Source of the DNA: Kumtagia ephedrae
Lineage (GTDB): Bacteria; Pseudomonadota; Alphaproteobacteria; Rhizobiales; Rhizobiaceae
DNA length: 64,000 nucleotides
NCBI RefSeq assembly: GCF_003012745.1
Contig: NZ_PXYK01000020.1
Coordinates: 1 to 64,000 of the forward strand
Direction of reading: 5' to 3'
A program made the translations under genes and the position numbers. The notes under the pieces are model-generated. The model did not search any database and was not told the origin of the DNA. It was given only the letters and a program-made list of their open reading frames with translations. Positions 1-8,979 of this stretch are shown piece after piece. Position 1 is the first letter of the stretch. Each line of letters starts with the position of its first letter.

Positions 1-24
1 CCTGCCGCCGCCAGCGTCGCATGA
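1..24 (+). CDS. Possible 3' end of kdpC
   Basis: A short open frame runs from the window edge to a TGA at 22-24 and encodes the C-terminal residues PAAASVA. It ends 18 bases before the kdpD start, on the same strand. In known kdpFABCDE operons the gene directly before kdpD is kdpC, the small subunit of the potassium P-type ATPase. Only seven codons are visible, so identity is inferred from position alone. Confidence 0.3.
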   Translation, partial: PAAASVA

Positions 25-42
25 CCGGCCAGGAGCGCTCCC

Positions 43-2742
43 ATGCCTGACGACGATCACGCCGATATAAGGCCCTCCCCCGACGCGCTTCTGGAGCGGG
101 CCGAGCGCGAGACCCGGGGCCGCCTGAAGATCTTCCTCGGTGCTGCCCCCGGCGTCGGCAAGACCTACGAGATGCTGATGTCGGGCCGCGCCCGCCGGGC
201 GGAAGGCGTCGACGTGGTGATCGGCGTGGTCGAGACGCATGGCCGCAAGGAGACGCAGGCGCTGGTGGAGGGCTTCGAGGTCGTCCCGCGCAGGCCGGTC
301 GAATACAAGGGCCGCTGGCTCGACGAGATGGACCTCGACGCCATCGTCGCGCGCCGCCCCGCCTTGGTGCTGGTCGACGAGCTCGCCCACACCAACGCCA
401 CCGGCAGCCGCCACCCCAAGCGCTATCTCGACGTGCTCGAACTCCTCGGCCAGGGCATCGACGTCTACACCACGCTGAACATCCAGCACGTCGAAAGCCT
501 GAACGACGTCGTCGCGCAGATCACCCGGGTCAGGGTGCGCGAGACCGTGCCCGATTCGGTGATCGACCGTGCCGACGACGTCGAGATCATCGACCTCACC
601 CCCGACGACCTGATCAAACGGCTGCATGAAGGCAAGGTCTATGTTCCCGACACGGCCCGGCGCGCCGTCGAGAACTATTTTTCGCCGGGCAACCTGACGG
701 CGCTGCGCGAGCTGGCGCTGCGGCGCACCGCCCAGCGTGTCGACGAGCAGCTTTTGAGCCACATGCAGGCCCACGCCATCCCCGGCCCATGGGCCGCCGG
801 CGACCGGGTGCTGGTCGCCGTCGACGAGCGGCCGCGCGGCGCCTCGCTGGTGCGCTACGCCCGCCGCCAGGCCGACCGCCTGCGCGCGCCCTGGGCGGCG
901 CTGCATGTCGAGACCTCACGATCCGCCGGCCTGCCGGATGCCGACAAGGACCGCCTCGCCGCGACGCTCAGGCTGGCCGAGCAGCTCGGCGGCGAGGCCG
1001 TCACCATCCCCGGCCAGGACGTCGCCGCCGAGATCGTCGACCACGCCACCACGCACAATTTCAGCCATGTGGTCATCGGCCGGCCGGACAAGCCGCGCTG
1101 GCGCGAGATCTTCGAAGGCTCGGTCACCCACGACTTGATTCGCCAGGCCGGCAACATCAGCGTGCATGTCACGACCGGCACCGAGCAGGACGCCGGCCTG
1201 GTCCAGCGCGGCGTGAAGACCGCGCCGCAGCCGACGCGCTTCGACGTCTGGCCCTATGCGATGAGCACGGTGTTCGTGCTCGGCGCGCTGGCGGTCGGTT
1301 TCCTGCTCGACCAGTTCCTCGACGTTCGCAACATCGCGCTGGTCTTTCTCATGGCCGTGCTCACCTCGGCGGTGACAGTGGGGCTCTGGCCCGCGCTCTA
1401 CACCTCGCTGGTCAGCGCCACCGTCTTCAATTTCTTCTTCCTGCAGCCGCTTTACACCCTCGACATACGTGATCCCGAGAGCGTGATCGCGCTCGTCTTC
1501 TTCCTTGTCGTCGCACTGGTCGCCAGCAACCTCACCGCCCGCGTGCAGCGCCAGGCGGCGGCGGCCCGGCAGCGGGCGCGCGCCACCGAGGACCTCTATC
1601 TGTTCAGCCGCAAGCTTGCCGGCACCGGCACGCTCGACGACGTGCTCTGGGCGACCGTCTTCCAGATCGCCTCGATGCTGAAGGTGCGGGTGGTCGTGCT
1701 GATGCCGGACAATGACGGCATCGCGGTCAAGGCCGGCTACCCGCCCGACGATACCCTGGCCGATGCCGACATCGCCGCGGCGCGCTGGGCCTGGGAGCAC
1801 AACCGCGCCGCCGGCCGCGGCGCCGACACGCTGCCCGGCGCCCGGCGGCTCTACCTGCCGCTGCGCACCGGCCGCACCGCGATCGGCGTCGTCGGCCTCG
1901 ACGACGACCGGCAGGGACCGCTGCTCACGCCCGAGCAGCAGCGGCTGTTCGACGCGCTCGCCGACCAGGCGGCCCTGGCGATCGAGCGCATCCAGCTCGT
2001 CGCCGACGTCGACCGGGCAAAGCTGGCGGCCGAGGCCGACCGGCTGCGCTCGGCCCTGCTGACCTCGATCTCGCACGACCTGAAGACGCCGCTCGCCGCC
2101 ATCATGGGGGCAGCCGGCACGCTGCGGGAGTATTCGGGATCGATGCCGGAGGCGGATCGCGCCGACCTGCTCGCCACCATGGTCGACGAATCCGAACGGC
2201 TCAACCGCTTCATCGGCAACCTGCTCGACATGACCAGGATCGAATCCGGCGCTATGGAACCGAACAGCTCGCTGCATTTCGTCGGCGACGTCATCGGCAC
2301 GGCGCTGCGGCGGGCCGCCAAGATCCTCGCGCATCACCGGACCGAGGTCGACATTCCCGCCGACCTTCCGATGCTCAGGCTCGACCCGGTGCTGTTCGAG
2401 CAGGTGTTCTTCAATCTGCTCGACAACGCGGCCAAATACGCGCCTTCCGGCTCCGTCGTCCGCCTCCGCGGCTGGGCCGAGGAGACCGCGGTCCTCCTGC
2501 AGGTGGTCGACGAAGGACCCGGCATTCCGCCGGCCGACCTGGAGCGGGTGTTCGACACCTTCTACCGGGTCCGCAAGGGCGACCAGGTGCGGGCCGGAAC
2601 CGGGCTCGGGCTGTCGATCTGCCGGGGCTTCATCGAAGCGATGGGCGGCACGATCGCGGCCGGCAACAGGACCGACCGCTCCGGCGCGGTCTTCACCATC
2701 CGCATGCCGATCCCCGGCGAAACACCAGGCTGGAAGCCCTGA
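43..2742 (+). CDS. kdpD: Osmosensitive K+ channel histidine kinase KdpD
   Basis: KdpD is the membrane sensor kinase that turns on the high-affinity potassium pump KdpFABC under potassium limitation or osmotic stress. The 899-residue length matches the family. The N-terminal KdpD domain has a Walker A motif GAAPGVGKT at residues 33-41 and a Walker-B-like DELAHTN. A universal-stress-like domain follows, then a four-helix membrane region (about residues 400-500), a GAF-like region, the dimerisation domain with the phospho-acceptor His near residue 678 (SISHDLKTPLAAI), and an ATPase domain with N-box and GTGLGLSICRG. The ATG has an AGGAGCG ribosome site about seven bases upstream. kdpE follows after two bases, so the two are translated together. 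No truncation was seen. Confidence 0.96.
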   Translation: MPDDDHADIRPSPDALLERAERETRGRLKIFLGAAPGVGKTYEMLMSGRARRAEGVDVVIGVVETHGRKETQALVEGFEVVPRRPVEYKGRWLDEMDLDAIVARRPALVLVDELAHTNATGSRHPKRYLDVLELLGQGIDVYTTLNIQHVESLNDVVAQITRVRVRETVPDSVIDRADDVEIIDLTPDDLIKRLHEGKVYVPDTARRAVENYFSPGNLTALRELALRRTAQRVDEQLLSHMQAHAIPGPWAAGDRVLVAVDERPRGASLVRYARRQADRLRAPWAALHVETSRSAGLPDADKDRLAATLRLAEQLGGEAVTIPGQDVAAEIVDHATTHNFSHVVIGRPDKPRWREIFEGSVTHDLIRQAGNISVHVTTGTEQDAGLVQRGVKTAPQPTRFDVWPYAMSTVFVLGALAVGFLLDQFLDVRNIALVFLMAVLTSAVTVGLWPALYTSLVSATVFNFFFLQPLYTLDIRDPESVIALVFFLVVALVASNLTARVQRQAAAARQRARATEDLYLFSRKLAGTGTLDDVLWATVFQIASMLKVRVVVLMPDNDGIAVKAGYPPDDTLADADIAAARWAWEHNRAAGRGADTLPGARRLYLPLRTGRTAIGVVGLDDDRQGPLLTPEQQRLFDALADQAALAIERIQLVADVDRAKLAAEADRLRSALLTSISHDLKTPLAAIMGAAGTLREYSGSMPEADRADLLATMVDESERLNRFIGNLLDMTRIESGAMEPNSSLHFVGDVIGTALRRAAKILAHHRTEVDIPADLPMLRLDPVLFEQVFFNLLDNAAKYAPSGSVVRLRGWAEETAVLLQVVDEGPGIPPADLERVFDTFYRVRKGDQVRAGTGLGLSICRGFIEAMGGTIAAGNRTDRSGAVFTIRMPIPGETPGWKP

Positions 2743-2744
2743 CC

Positions 2745-3437
2745 ATGACGACCTCGGACGTGAAGATACTCCTGGTGGACGACGAGCCGCCGATCCGCAA
2801 GCTGCTGCGTGTCGGCCTGGGCGCCGAGGGCTACGCCATCGCCGAGGCCGGCAACGGCCGAGAGGCCGCCGATCGGATGCGCGACGAGCGGCCCGATCTC
2901 GTGCTGCTCGATCTCGGCCTGCCCGACATTCCCGGCCACGACCTGCTGGCCAGGTGGCGCGCCGAGAAGCTGGAGCTGCCGATCGTCGTCCTGTCCAGCC
3001 GCACCGACGAGGCCGGCATCGTCAAGGCGCTGGAACTCGGCGCCGACGACTATGTGACAAAGCCGTTCGGCATGAAGGAGCTGGTCGCGCGTATCCGCGT
3101 GGCGCTGCGCCATCGCCTGCAGCAGCAGGGCGAGCGGCCGGTCTTCCACACCGGCGACCTGTCGGTCGACCTGGTCAGGAGGATCGTCAAGGTCGGCGAC
3201 CGGGAGGTGAAGCTGTCGCCGAAGGAATACGACATCCTGCGCATCCTTGTTCAGCACGCCGGCAAGGTGCTGACGCATCGCCACCTGCTCGAGCAGATCT
3301 GGGGCGGCTCCACCGATGTCCAGTATCTGCGCGTCTATGTCCGCCAGCTGCGGCAGAAGATCGAGGCGGTGCCGGACCAGCCGCACTATATCCTCACCGA
3401 GACCGGCGTCGGTTACCGGCTGCGTGAAGCCGAATAG
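2745..3437 (+). CDS. kdpE: Two-component response regulator KdpE
   Basis: KdpE is the OmpR-type transcription factor phosphorylated by KdpD that activates kdpFABC. The 230-residue protein has a receiver domain with the acidic pair VDDE near residue 12, the phospho-acceptor Asp56 (LVLLDLGLPD) and the conserved Lys in VTKPF near residue 105. A C-terminal winged helix begins around residue 130 (LSVDLVRRIVKVGDREVKL) and ends with the family-typical TETGVGYRLR. The start lies two bases after the kdpD stop, consistent with translational coupling. Confidence 0.96.
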   Translation: MTTSDVKILLVDDEPPIRKLLRVGLGAEGYAIAEAGNGREAADRMRDERPDLVLLDLGLPDIPGHDLLARWRAEKLELPIVVLSSRTDEAGIVKALELGADDYVTKPFGMKELVARIRVALRHRLQQQGERPVFHTGDLSVDLVRRIVKVGDREVKLSPKEYDILRILVQHAGKVLTHRHLLEQIWGGSTDVQYLRVYVRQLRQKIEAVPDQPHYILTETGVGYRLREAE

Positions 3438-3494
3438 CGTCCCCGGGCACAGGCGAGCCGCTGCATGCCCGATATGCATCAAGAGAGAGCTTTC

Positions 3495-4019
3495 ATGAAA
3501 ATCTCCGATGTCCTCAGGGCGGAGAACGCTGTCGTCGATCTTGCCGCCGCGTCGAAGAGCCGGCTGCTGCAACTGCTTTCCGAGCGGGCGGCAAAGGCGC
3601 TCGGCACCGACGGCCGGAAAATCCTGGCCGCGCTGAGCAACCGCGAGAAGCTCGGATCGACCGGGATAGGCTACGGCGTGGCGATCCCTCACGCGCCCCT
3701 TGGCGAGATCGCCATGCCTTTCGGTTTGGCGGCGAGGCTCGCCCGGCCCATCGCCTTCGAGTCGATCGACGAGGTGCCGGTGGATATCGTCGTGCTGCTG
3801 CTCACCCCGGCGCGGGACCGCACCGCCCATCTCAACGTGCTTGCGGCCATCTCGAGACGGCTGCGGCAGCCGGACGTGCTGACGATCGCGCGCGCCGCGG
3901 CCGACGCCGCGCGATTCCACCGGGCGATCGTCGGAGAGGACACGGCCGCGGATGCCGGCTCCGGCCTCGGTGAAAAATCTCTGGTCGCCGGTGCAACCGG
4001 GCCGCGCAGTCTCCGTTGA
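3495..4019 (+). CDS. PTS IIA-like nitrogen regulatory protein (PtsN paralogue)
   Basis: This is a 174-residue EIIA-Ntr domain protein. The phospho-acceptor histidine is present in GYGVAIPHAPL, preceded by the family segment REKLGSTGIG. I chose the ATG at 3495 (MKISDVLR), which has AGAGAGA just upstream, over an in-frame ATG 30 bases earlier. In E. coli, unphosphorylated PtsN binds KdpD and affects potassium transport; that is established for the family. Here the gene follows kdpDE directly (57-base gap), so a dedicated role in tuning KdpD is a reasonable inference. The main ptsN of alphaproteobacteria normally sits near rpoN, so this is probably a second copy. The C-terminal tail after about residue 150 is not conserved with the family as far as I can see. 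Confidence 0.85.
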   Translation: MKISDVLRAENAVVDLAAASKSRLLQLLSERAAKALGTDGRKILAALSNREKLGSTGIGYGVAIPHAPLGEIAMPFGLAARLARPIAFESIDEVPVDIVVLLLTPARDRTAHLNVLAAISRRLRQPDVLTIARAAADAARFHRAIVGEDTAADAGSGLGEKSLVAGATGPRSLR

Positions 4020-4048
4020 GCGGCATCCATGTTCCTGAGGGATGCGAG

Positions 4049-4600
4049 ATGAGCCTTGCGAGCTTCTGCAGACGCCCGGCGCTGGCGGTTGCGAAGGATC
4101 TCATCGGCGCCGAGCTTCTGGTCGACGGCGTGGGCGGCATCGTCGTCGAGACCGAGGCCTATGAGCCGGACGACCCCGCCTCCCACAGCTACCGCGGCGA
4201 GACCCCTCGCAATCGCAGCATGTTCGGTCCGCCCGGATGCGCCTATGTCTACCGTTCCTACGGGCTGCACTGGTGCCTGAACGTCGTCTGCATTCCCGGC
4301 AGCGCCGTCCTGATCCGCGCCCTGGAGCCGCGCTGGGGCCTGGCCGAGATGCAGTCCCGCCGGGGCATGGATCGTGCAAACCTGCTCTGCTCCGGACCGG
4401 GACGGCTCTGCCAGGCGCTGGCGGTTGACGGGCGGCTGGACGGACTGCCGCTCGACCAGCCGCCGTTCCAGCTCCGCATGCCGGCGGCACCGATGCCCGT
4501 CGCGTCGGGAAGCCGCGTCGGCATCACGCGCGCCGTCGAGAAGCAATGGCGTTTCGGGTTGGATGGATCGGCGTTCGTAAGCGCCCGGTTCGTGCCCTGA
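4049..4600 (+). CDS. DNA-3-methyladenine glycosylase (AAG/Mpg family)
   Basis: This 183-residue base-excision repair enzyme should remove alkylated purines such as 3-methyladenine from DNA. The family signatures are clear: an N-terminal LAVAKDLIGAELL, the active-site segment GIVVETEAYEPDDPASHSYRG containing the catalytic Glu, then RNRSMFGPPGCAYVYRSYG, where AYVYRSYG is the family block before the DNA-intercalating loop. The ATG at 4049 with GAGGGA seven bases upstream is preferred over an in-frame TTG at 4016 that would overlap the ptsN-like gene. It may share a transcript with that gene. Confidence 0.92.
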   Translation: MSLASFCRRPALAVAKDLIGAELLVDGVGGIVVETEAYEPDDPASHSYRGETPRNRSMFGPPGCAYVYRSYGLHWCLNVVCIPGSAVLIRALEPRWGLAEMQSRRGMDRANLLCSGPGRLCQALAVDGRLDGLPLDQPPFQLRMPAAPMPVASGSRVGITRAVEKQWRFGLDGSAFVSARFVP

Positions 4601-4702
4601 AACGGCGCACCGCAGCTCGGTACAAGACCGTTCGACGAAACGGGCAGGGAACCGAAGCCCCGAACTCCAGGTTCGGTCGGGTAGTGCAGCCCGGGGAGTG
4701 TC

Positions 4703-5143
4703 ATGAACAAGCGGAAGGCCAAGGCACGCGCGAAAAAGGGGAAATCGCTGCGCCAGGTGGGCGCGGTGCCGTACCGGGTCACCGGCAAGGGCGAGATCGA
4801 GGTGATGGTGATCACGTCGCGCGGCAAGCGCCGGTTTCTGTTCCCCAAGGGCTGGAAGATGAAGGGCAAGAGCGCTCCCGAGGCGGCCGCGCGGGAAGCG
4901 CTTGAGGAAGCCGGCGTGGTCGGCACGCCGGCCGGCTCGGCGATCGGACGCTATGAATATTGCAAGCGCCTCGGTTCCGTCGTGGCGCCGATCCGCGTCA
5001 CCATGTTCCCGATGCGCGTACGCCGCGAACTGTCGGATTGGTCCGAGAAGCGGCAGCGCAAGCGTGCCTGGGTGAAGCCGTCCGTGGCCGAGAAGCTGAT
5101 CGAGCATCCGGGTCTCGGATCGCTCGCCCGCGACCTGCCGTGA
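4703..5143 (+). CDS. Nudix hydrolase
   Basis: This 146-residue protein has a basic N-terminus (MNKRKAKARAKKGKSLRQ) followed by a Nudix fold. The Nudix box spans residues about 52-74, with the core REALEEAGV. The usual first Glu of the box (G-x5-E) is Lys here, while the catalytic REUxEE part is intact. The preceding FPKGW resembles diadenosine/diphosphoinositol polyphosphate hydrolases, so a nucleotide-polyphosphate substrate is likely but unproven. It is converging with the HAD-ATPase gene downstream, with 33 bases between the stops. Confidence 0.85.
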   Translation: MNKRKAKARAKKGKSLRQVGAVPYRVTGKGEIEVMVITSRGKRRFLFPKGWKMKGKSAPEAAAREALEEAGVVGTPAGSAIGRYEYCKRLGSVVAPIRVTMFPMRVRRELSDWSEKRQRKRAWVKPSVAEKLIEHPGLGSLARDLP

Positions 5144-5176
5144 TCCCGGTTCCTCGCTCGGACGGTACCGAGTAGC

Positions 5177-6892
5177 TCAGCCCGCGTCCGGTGCGTCGGC
5201 CGGCCCGGTATAGCGGCGCTTGATCGCTTCGGCGATCCGCTGCCGGCTCTCCTCCGGCGAAAGCGCCTCGTCCACCTCCACCGCGGCGGTTTCGTCCGCG
5301 AGCTCCTCGTCGCGGATCTGGGTGCGGAACCAGTCCGAATAATCGCCTTGCCGCCGGTGGTGCTCCCAGGTGCGGTCGTCGATCCCTTCCGCGATCTGGA
5401 TGAACATCATCAGGTTCTGCGCCCGCAGTTTCATCGCGTTGTCGGGCCCGCGGAAATAGAAGCTGCCGGCTTCATCGATCTCGCCTTTGGCGTATTTCTT
5501 CGTATGGCGCTTGCGCGACTGCCGCGGCATCTCCGGCTTCACCAGGCGCAGCCGCCCTTCGGCCGGCCGCCAGAACAGCACGTGCTCCGCATCGGGCGAC
5601 GCAAGTCCGTCCGGCGGCTCCACCCCGGTGACGCCGCAGAAGGTGCGGATGACCTCCGGCGCCTCGGGCCCGAGTGCCAGCACGGCGGTCACCATCTTCA
5701 GGACGCCCGCCGCCACTGTTTCCGGATGGACGGTGATCAGGATGGTGCCCGGCAGTTCGCCGGGAAGCGCTAGCGAGGCACCGTCGCGCGGCTTCGGCAG
5801 CATGTGGTGGGCCTCGTCGACGAACAGCCAGTGGGGCCGCGCCGTACGGGCGCGGAACGCGGCGAGCTTCGGCAGGAACTCGGCGAAGAAGCCAGGCCGC
5901 TTGTCCACCTCCACGGCCAGGGCGCTGACGACGATACTGGTGTCGGGTTTGGCGAGCAGGTCGAAGACCTGCTTCGTCGTCGGCACGGCGGTCGGCTCGC
6001 CGACCTTCACCGACCCGTCCAGGCCGTCGTAATCGCCCTCGGGGTCGACGACGCAGAACTGGAATTTTCCCTCCACGCATCGTTCGGTGATGGCGGTCGC
6101 CAGCGTCGATTTGCCGATGCCGGAGCTGCCGGCGATGAGGACGCAATCCGTCGGCCGCAACTGGATATCGCCACCCTCCTGGTCGACGCCGATGCGAAGC
6201 CCGTTGCGCGGCGCGCGCCCGAGATCGGCGTCCAGTTCCATCAAGGCGGCGACCAGTTCCTCCACGCCCTCGCCGCGGCTGCCGGCGGTGACGAGGTCGG
6301 CGGTGTCCTTGACCGCCGGCAGGGCGTTGGCGACGGCCACGCTGCATCCGCAGGCGCGCAGGAAGGCATGGTCGTTCTCGGCATCGCCGACGCCGGCGAC
6401 ATTGTGCGCGGACAGCCCGAGTTCCGCGAGCGCGGCCGCGAGCCCCGTCGCCTTGTTGACACCGCTGGGCAGGATCATCACCGCGCCCTTGTTGAAGACG
6501 ATGTCCAGTTCCAGGCCCTGGGCCTTGATCACCTCCAGCACGGTCGCCTGGTGAGGCTCCCAGGTGGCGACGATGGAGTTGCCGACCGAAAGCGGCTGCA
6601 CACCCCTTGCCGCGAGCGCCTCTACGAAGGCCGCCGGCGGTTCCGGCGCGATCGTTTTTTCCTCGCCGCTGTCGGGCTGGTAGAGGACCGCGCCGTTCTC
6701 GGCGACGACGGTGTCGAAGATGTCGAGTTCGGGAAAGACCCGCTTGAGGTCCGGCAGCTCGCGCCCGGTCACCAGGATGAGCTTGCGGCCCGTTTCCTTG
6801 AGGCGCTGGATGGCTTCGAAGGTGGAACGGCCGACAATTCCGTCATGTGCGAGCGTCCCGTCATAGTCGGTGGCGAGCGCGATGAAATACAT
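5177..6892 (-). CDS. HAD-IIB phosphatase fused to a HerA/DUF87-like P-loop ATPase
   Basis: This 571-residue protein has two clear parts. Residues 1-225 are a HAD-superfamily hydrolase of the Cof/sucrose-phosphatase type: the nucleophile motif DYDGTLA starts at residue 9, VTGRE lies near 41-45 and the acidic motif GVGDAEND near 167-174. Residues about 240-470 are a P-loop ATPase with Walker A GSSGIGKS at 255-262 and Walker B HWLFVDEAHHM near 354-364, looking most like DUF87/HerA-type ATPases. The last 100 residues are charged and helical. The combination suggests a phosphatase linked to an ATP-driven regulator, but the substrate is unknown. The gene is monocistronic and divergent from the DUF1236 gene. 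Confidence 0.8.
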   Translation of the reverse strand: MYFIALATDYDGTLAHDGIVGRSTFEAIQRLKETGRKLILVTGRELPDLKRVFPELDIFDTVVAENGAVLYQPDSGEEKTIAPEPPAAFVEALAARGVQPLSVGNSIVATWEPHQATVLEVIKAQGLELDIVFNKGAVMILPSGVNKATGLAAALAELGLSAHNVAGVGDAENDHAFLRACGCSVAVANALPAVKDTADLVTAGSRGEGVEELVAALMELDADLGRAPRNGLRIGVDQEGGDIQLRPTDCVLIAGSSGIGKSTLATAITERCVEGKFQFCVVDPEGDYDGLDGSVKVGEPTAVPTTKQVFDLLAKPDTSIVVSALAVEVDKRPGFFAEFLPKLAAFRARTARPHWLFVDEAHHMLPKPRDGASLALPGELPGTILITVHPETVAAGVLKMVTAVLALGPEAPEVIRTFCGVTGVEPPDGLASPDAEHVLFWRPAEGRLRLVKPEMPRQSRKRHTKKYAKGEIDEAGSFYFRGPDNAMKLRAQNLMMFIQIAEGIDDRTWEHHRRQGDYSDWFRTQIRDEELADETAAVEVDEALSPEESRQRIAEAIKRRYTGPADAPDAG

Positions 6893-7148
6893 TGGCGGTC
6901 CTCGCAGCGTCCGTGAGGCCGGCCGCGTTCGGACCGGTTCCTCTCAACGCGTCAGGTCGGTGCCGGCTCCCGGCAAACTGCGAAATAAAGCGCCTCCACC
7001 AGGCCGGCTGGCTTCGGGCCACCGGCGGTCGAGGTGGAACAACGGCCTGCCTCGGCAGTTAGCGACCATGCGCCGCGGCTTTGCCCGGGTTGAGGGCTTC
7101 GTCCGTGCATCGCGGCGGCGCTTTCGCCAACCCAAAAGGAGGCCCATC

Positions 7149-7454
7149 ATGAGAATGCATCTTTCCAGCGCCCTGGCCGGTCTTGTCCTGCTCGGGGGTA
7201 TCGGAGCGGCTGTCGCCCAGGACGTTGTGATCGCGCCCGAACAGGAGACGGTGATCCGCGAATACGTCAAGAAGCAGCCGCTTGCTTCGGTCAACCTGCC
7301 GGGCGTGGAGTTGAACATCGGCTCGACCGTCCCCGAGACCGTCGAGCTGCAGACGCTCGACGTGCCGGACGTGCAGTATCGTTATGTCGTGGTCGACGGG
7401 CGGACGGTTCTGGTCGAACCGCAGAGCCGCAAGATCGTCCACATCCTGAACTGA
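7149..7454 (+). CDS. Secreted DUF1236-family protein
   Basis: This is a 101-residue protein with a signal peptide: a short basic start, a hydrophobic stretch LAGLVLLGGIGAAVAQ, and likely cleavage after AVA-Q. The mature part (PEQETVIREYVKKQP and later YRYVVVDGRTVLVEPQSRKIVHIL) matches DUF1236, a small periplasmic family common in rhizobia whose function is unknown. The ATG at 7149 is chosen because a near-perfect AAAAGGAGG lies at 7134-7142. A strong hairpin follows the stop. Confidence 0.88.
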   Translation: MRMHLSSALAGLVLLGGIGAAVAQDVVIAPEQETVIREYVKKQPLASVNLPGVELNIGSTVPETVELQTLDVPDVQYRYVVVDGRTVLVEPQSRKIVHILN

Positions 7455-7471
7455 CGCACACATCATCTGGT

Positions 7472-7509
7472 GAGCCGGCCGATCTGCTTCGGCCGGCTCG
7501 TTCCTTGCT
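7472..7509 (+). terminator. Probable terminator after the DUF1236 gene
   Basis: Perfect 11-bp arms (GAGCCGGCCGA at 7472-7482 and its complement at 7489-7499) enclose a 6-base loop 17 bases after the stop codon. The following bases GTTCCTTGCT are only weakly T-rich. It separates the DUF1236 gene from the DUF3606 gene. Confidence 0.6.
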
Positions 7510-7521
7510 CGGGAGGGCACC

Positions 7522-7704
7522 ATGGCTGACCGACAATCCGTTGCCGAAGGGCTGGACGCGACCGAGAGGGAGCAGGCCGAGATCCGTCATCTCGCCGAAA
7601 ATACCGATCTGTCGCCGAAACAGGCGCACGAACTCGTGCGCCGGCATGGAACAGATCGCAAGAAGCTGATGGAAATCGCCAAAACCTTCAAGGCGGAAGG
7701 CTGA
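7522..7704 (+). CDS. DUF3606 small protein
   Basis: This 60-residue soluble protein is predicted to be mostly helical, with a segment typical of DUF3606: the run REQAEIRHLAE, then LSPKQAHELVRRHGTDRKKL. Function is unknown. Members are short and often stress-associated in rhizobia. A GGGAGG-like site lies a few bases upstream of the ATG. The gene is convergent with the DUF427 gene, with 43 bases between the stops. Confidence 0.82.
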   Translation: MADRQSVAEGLDATEREQAEIRHLAENTDLSPKQAHELVRRHGTDRKKLMEIAKTFKAEG

Positions 7705-7747
7705 AATCCTCGCATTCCTCCCGATTTTCGGGTCATTCCCAGACGTT

Positions 7748-8149
7748 TTATGGCGTCGTCGGATCGTGCAGCGCGTCGGGCATCGGCGTGGCTTCGATGC
7801 GGACGACGCGCTCGTCGAAGGCGCCATGGCGCGCGATGCCGACGGCCACCGGATTCGGCGTCTCGTAGGCCCACATGGCATCCTTGGCGCCGTCACCGAC
7901 GGCGCTGACGTTCCAGTAGCTGGCCATGCCCTTGATCGGACAGCGCGACACCGTGTTGCTCTTGGCGAACAGATCGAAATAGATGTCGTCGAAGGGAATG
8001 TAGAAGACCGGATCGTGACCCGGCTCGTACAGCACCCTCGCCCGTTCGCTCGATGCGATGATCGCGTCGGAGAACCTGGCGGTCACGGTGCCGGCAAAGG
8101 GCTCGATCGAGATTTCCTGCGGCCTGGGCGACGGGGATGCGGCGGTCAT
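7748..8149 (-). CDS. DUF427 domain protein
   Basis: This 133-residue protein carries the DUF427 beta-fold, with hallmarks ARVLYEPGHDPVFYIPFDDI, SRCPIKGMASYWNV and DAMWAYETPNPV. The conserved Cys-Pro-x-Lys-Gly and Tyr-Trp pattern typical of the family is intact. The biochemical role is unknown. The ATG at 8149 follows GGGAG; an upstream in-frame start at 8254 would overlap otsB on the same strand and is not used. Confidence 0.85.
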   Translation of the reverse strand: MTAASPSPRPQEISIEPFAGTVTARFSDAIIASSERARVLYEPGHDPVFYIPFDDIYFDLFAKSNTVSRCPIKGMASYWNVSAVGDGAKDAMWAYETPNPVAVGIARHGAFDERVVRIEATPMPDALHDPTTP

Positions 8150-8181
8150 CGGATTTCTCCCGTTTGTCTCAACTCTCTCGG

Positions 8182-8979
8182 TCAACTCCGCCGTGCCGAA
8201 GCCGTTCCCATGTCCCCGTCGGGCACGCCGGCGAGAACCTCCCGCTCGATCCATCGGTGGACGGCGGCGACGTCCGGCAGCGTGACGCTGGCGGCGGTCG
8301 GTCCCGCGGGGCGCACACGGATCGAGATGCCGCCCTCGTCGTTGACGTATTCGAAGCCGCTTTCATCGGCGACGTCGTCGCCGATGAAGACCGGAACACG
8401 TCCGGCAAACGGCTCGACCTCCATGAAGCGGGCGATGGCGGCGCTCTTCAGCGCCTCGATCGGCAAAAATTCGAGCCCGGCGTTGCCGGCGACGATCCGA
8501 TAACCCTCGGACAGGCTGCTGAGGGCTGCCTGGGCGGCGGCGCGGACGGCCGGGAAGACCGCCGGTGCAGCGCGTGTATGGATCGCCAGCACGGGACCCT
8601 TGCGCTCGAAATAGACGCCTTCGGCGGTATGGAACTCCTTCTCGAGCGCGTCCGCGACCGCCGCCATATCCGCCGGCTCGTCGGCCGCCTCGATCGGGCC
8701 GTCGGGTGTCAGCCGATGCTCCAGCCCGTAGAGCCCGGCCGCCGGCAGGGAGAGCGGCGAAAACACCCGGTCGACCATGGCGACGGTGCGGCCGGTGACG
8801 AAGGCGAGCGCGCCGTCGAGTGCTGAGGCCGCCTGCGAAAGCAGCGCGCGCAGATCGTCATCGACCTTGACCGCATCCGGATGCGGCTGGTGCTCCAGCA
8901 GAGTGCCGTCGATATCGAGAAAGAGAGCGATGCCGGCTCCGGGCGGAAGACCTTCGGACCGCTGGTTGCCGTGGATCAT
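8182..8979 (-). CDS. otsB: Trehalose-6-phosphate phosphatase
   Basis: OtsB dephosphorylates trehalose-6-phosphate to trehalose, an osmo- and desiccation protectant. The 265-residue protein has HAD motif I FLDIDGTLLE near residues 19-28, FVTGRT as motif II, and a late acidic motif VFIGDDVADESGFEYV. The ATG at 8979 overlaps the otsA stop by four bases (ATGA), so the pair is translationally coupled. Length and motifs agree with functional OtsB proteins. Confidence 0.94.
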   Translation of the reverse strand: MIHGNQRSEGLPPGAGIALFLDIDGTLLEHQPHPDAVKVDDDLRALLSQAASALDGALAFVTGRTVAMVDRVFSPLSLPAAGLYGLEHRLTPDGPIEAADEPADMAAVADALEKEFHTAEGVYFERKGPVLAIHTRAAPAVFPAVRAAAQAALSSLSEGYRIVAGNAGLEFLPIEALKSAAIARFMEVEPFAGRVPVFIGDDVADESGFEYVNDEGGISIRVRPAGPTAASVTLPDVAAVHRWIEREVLAGVPDGDMGTASARRS

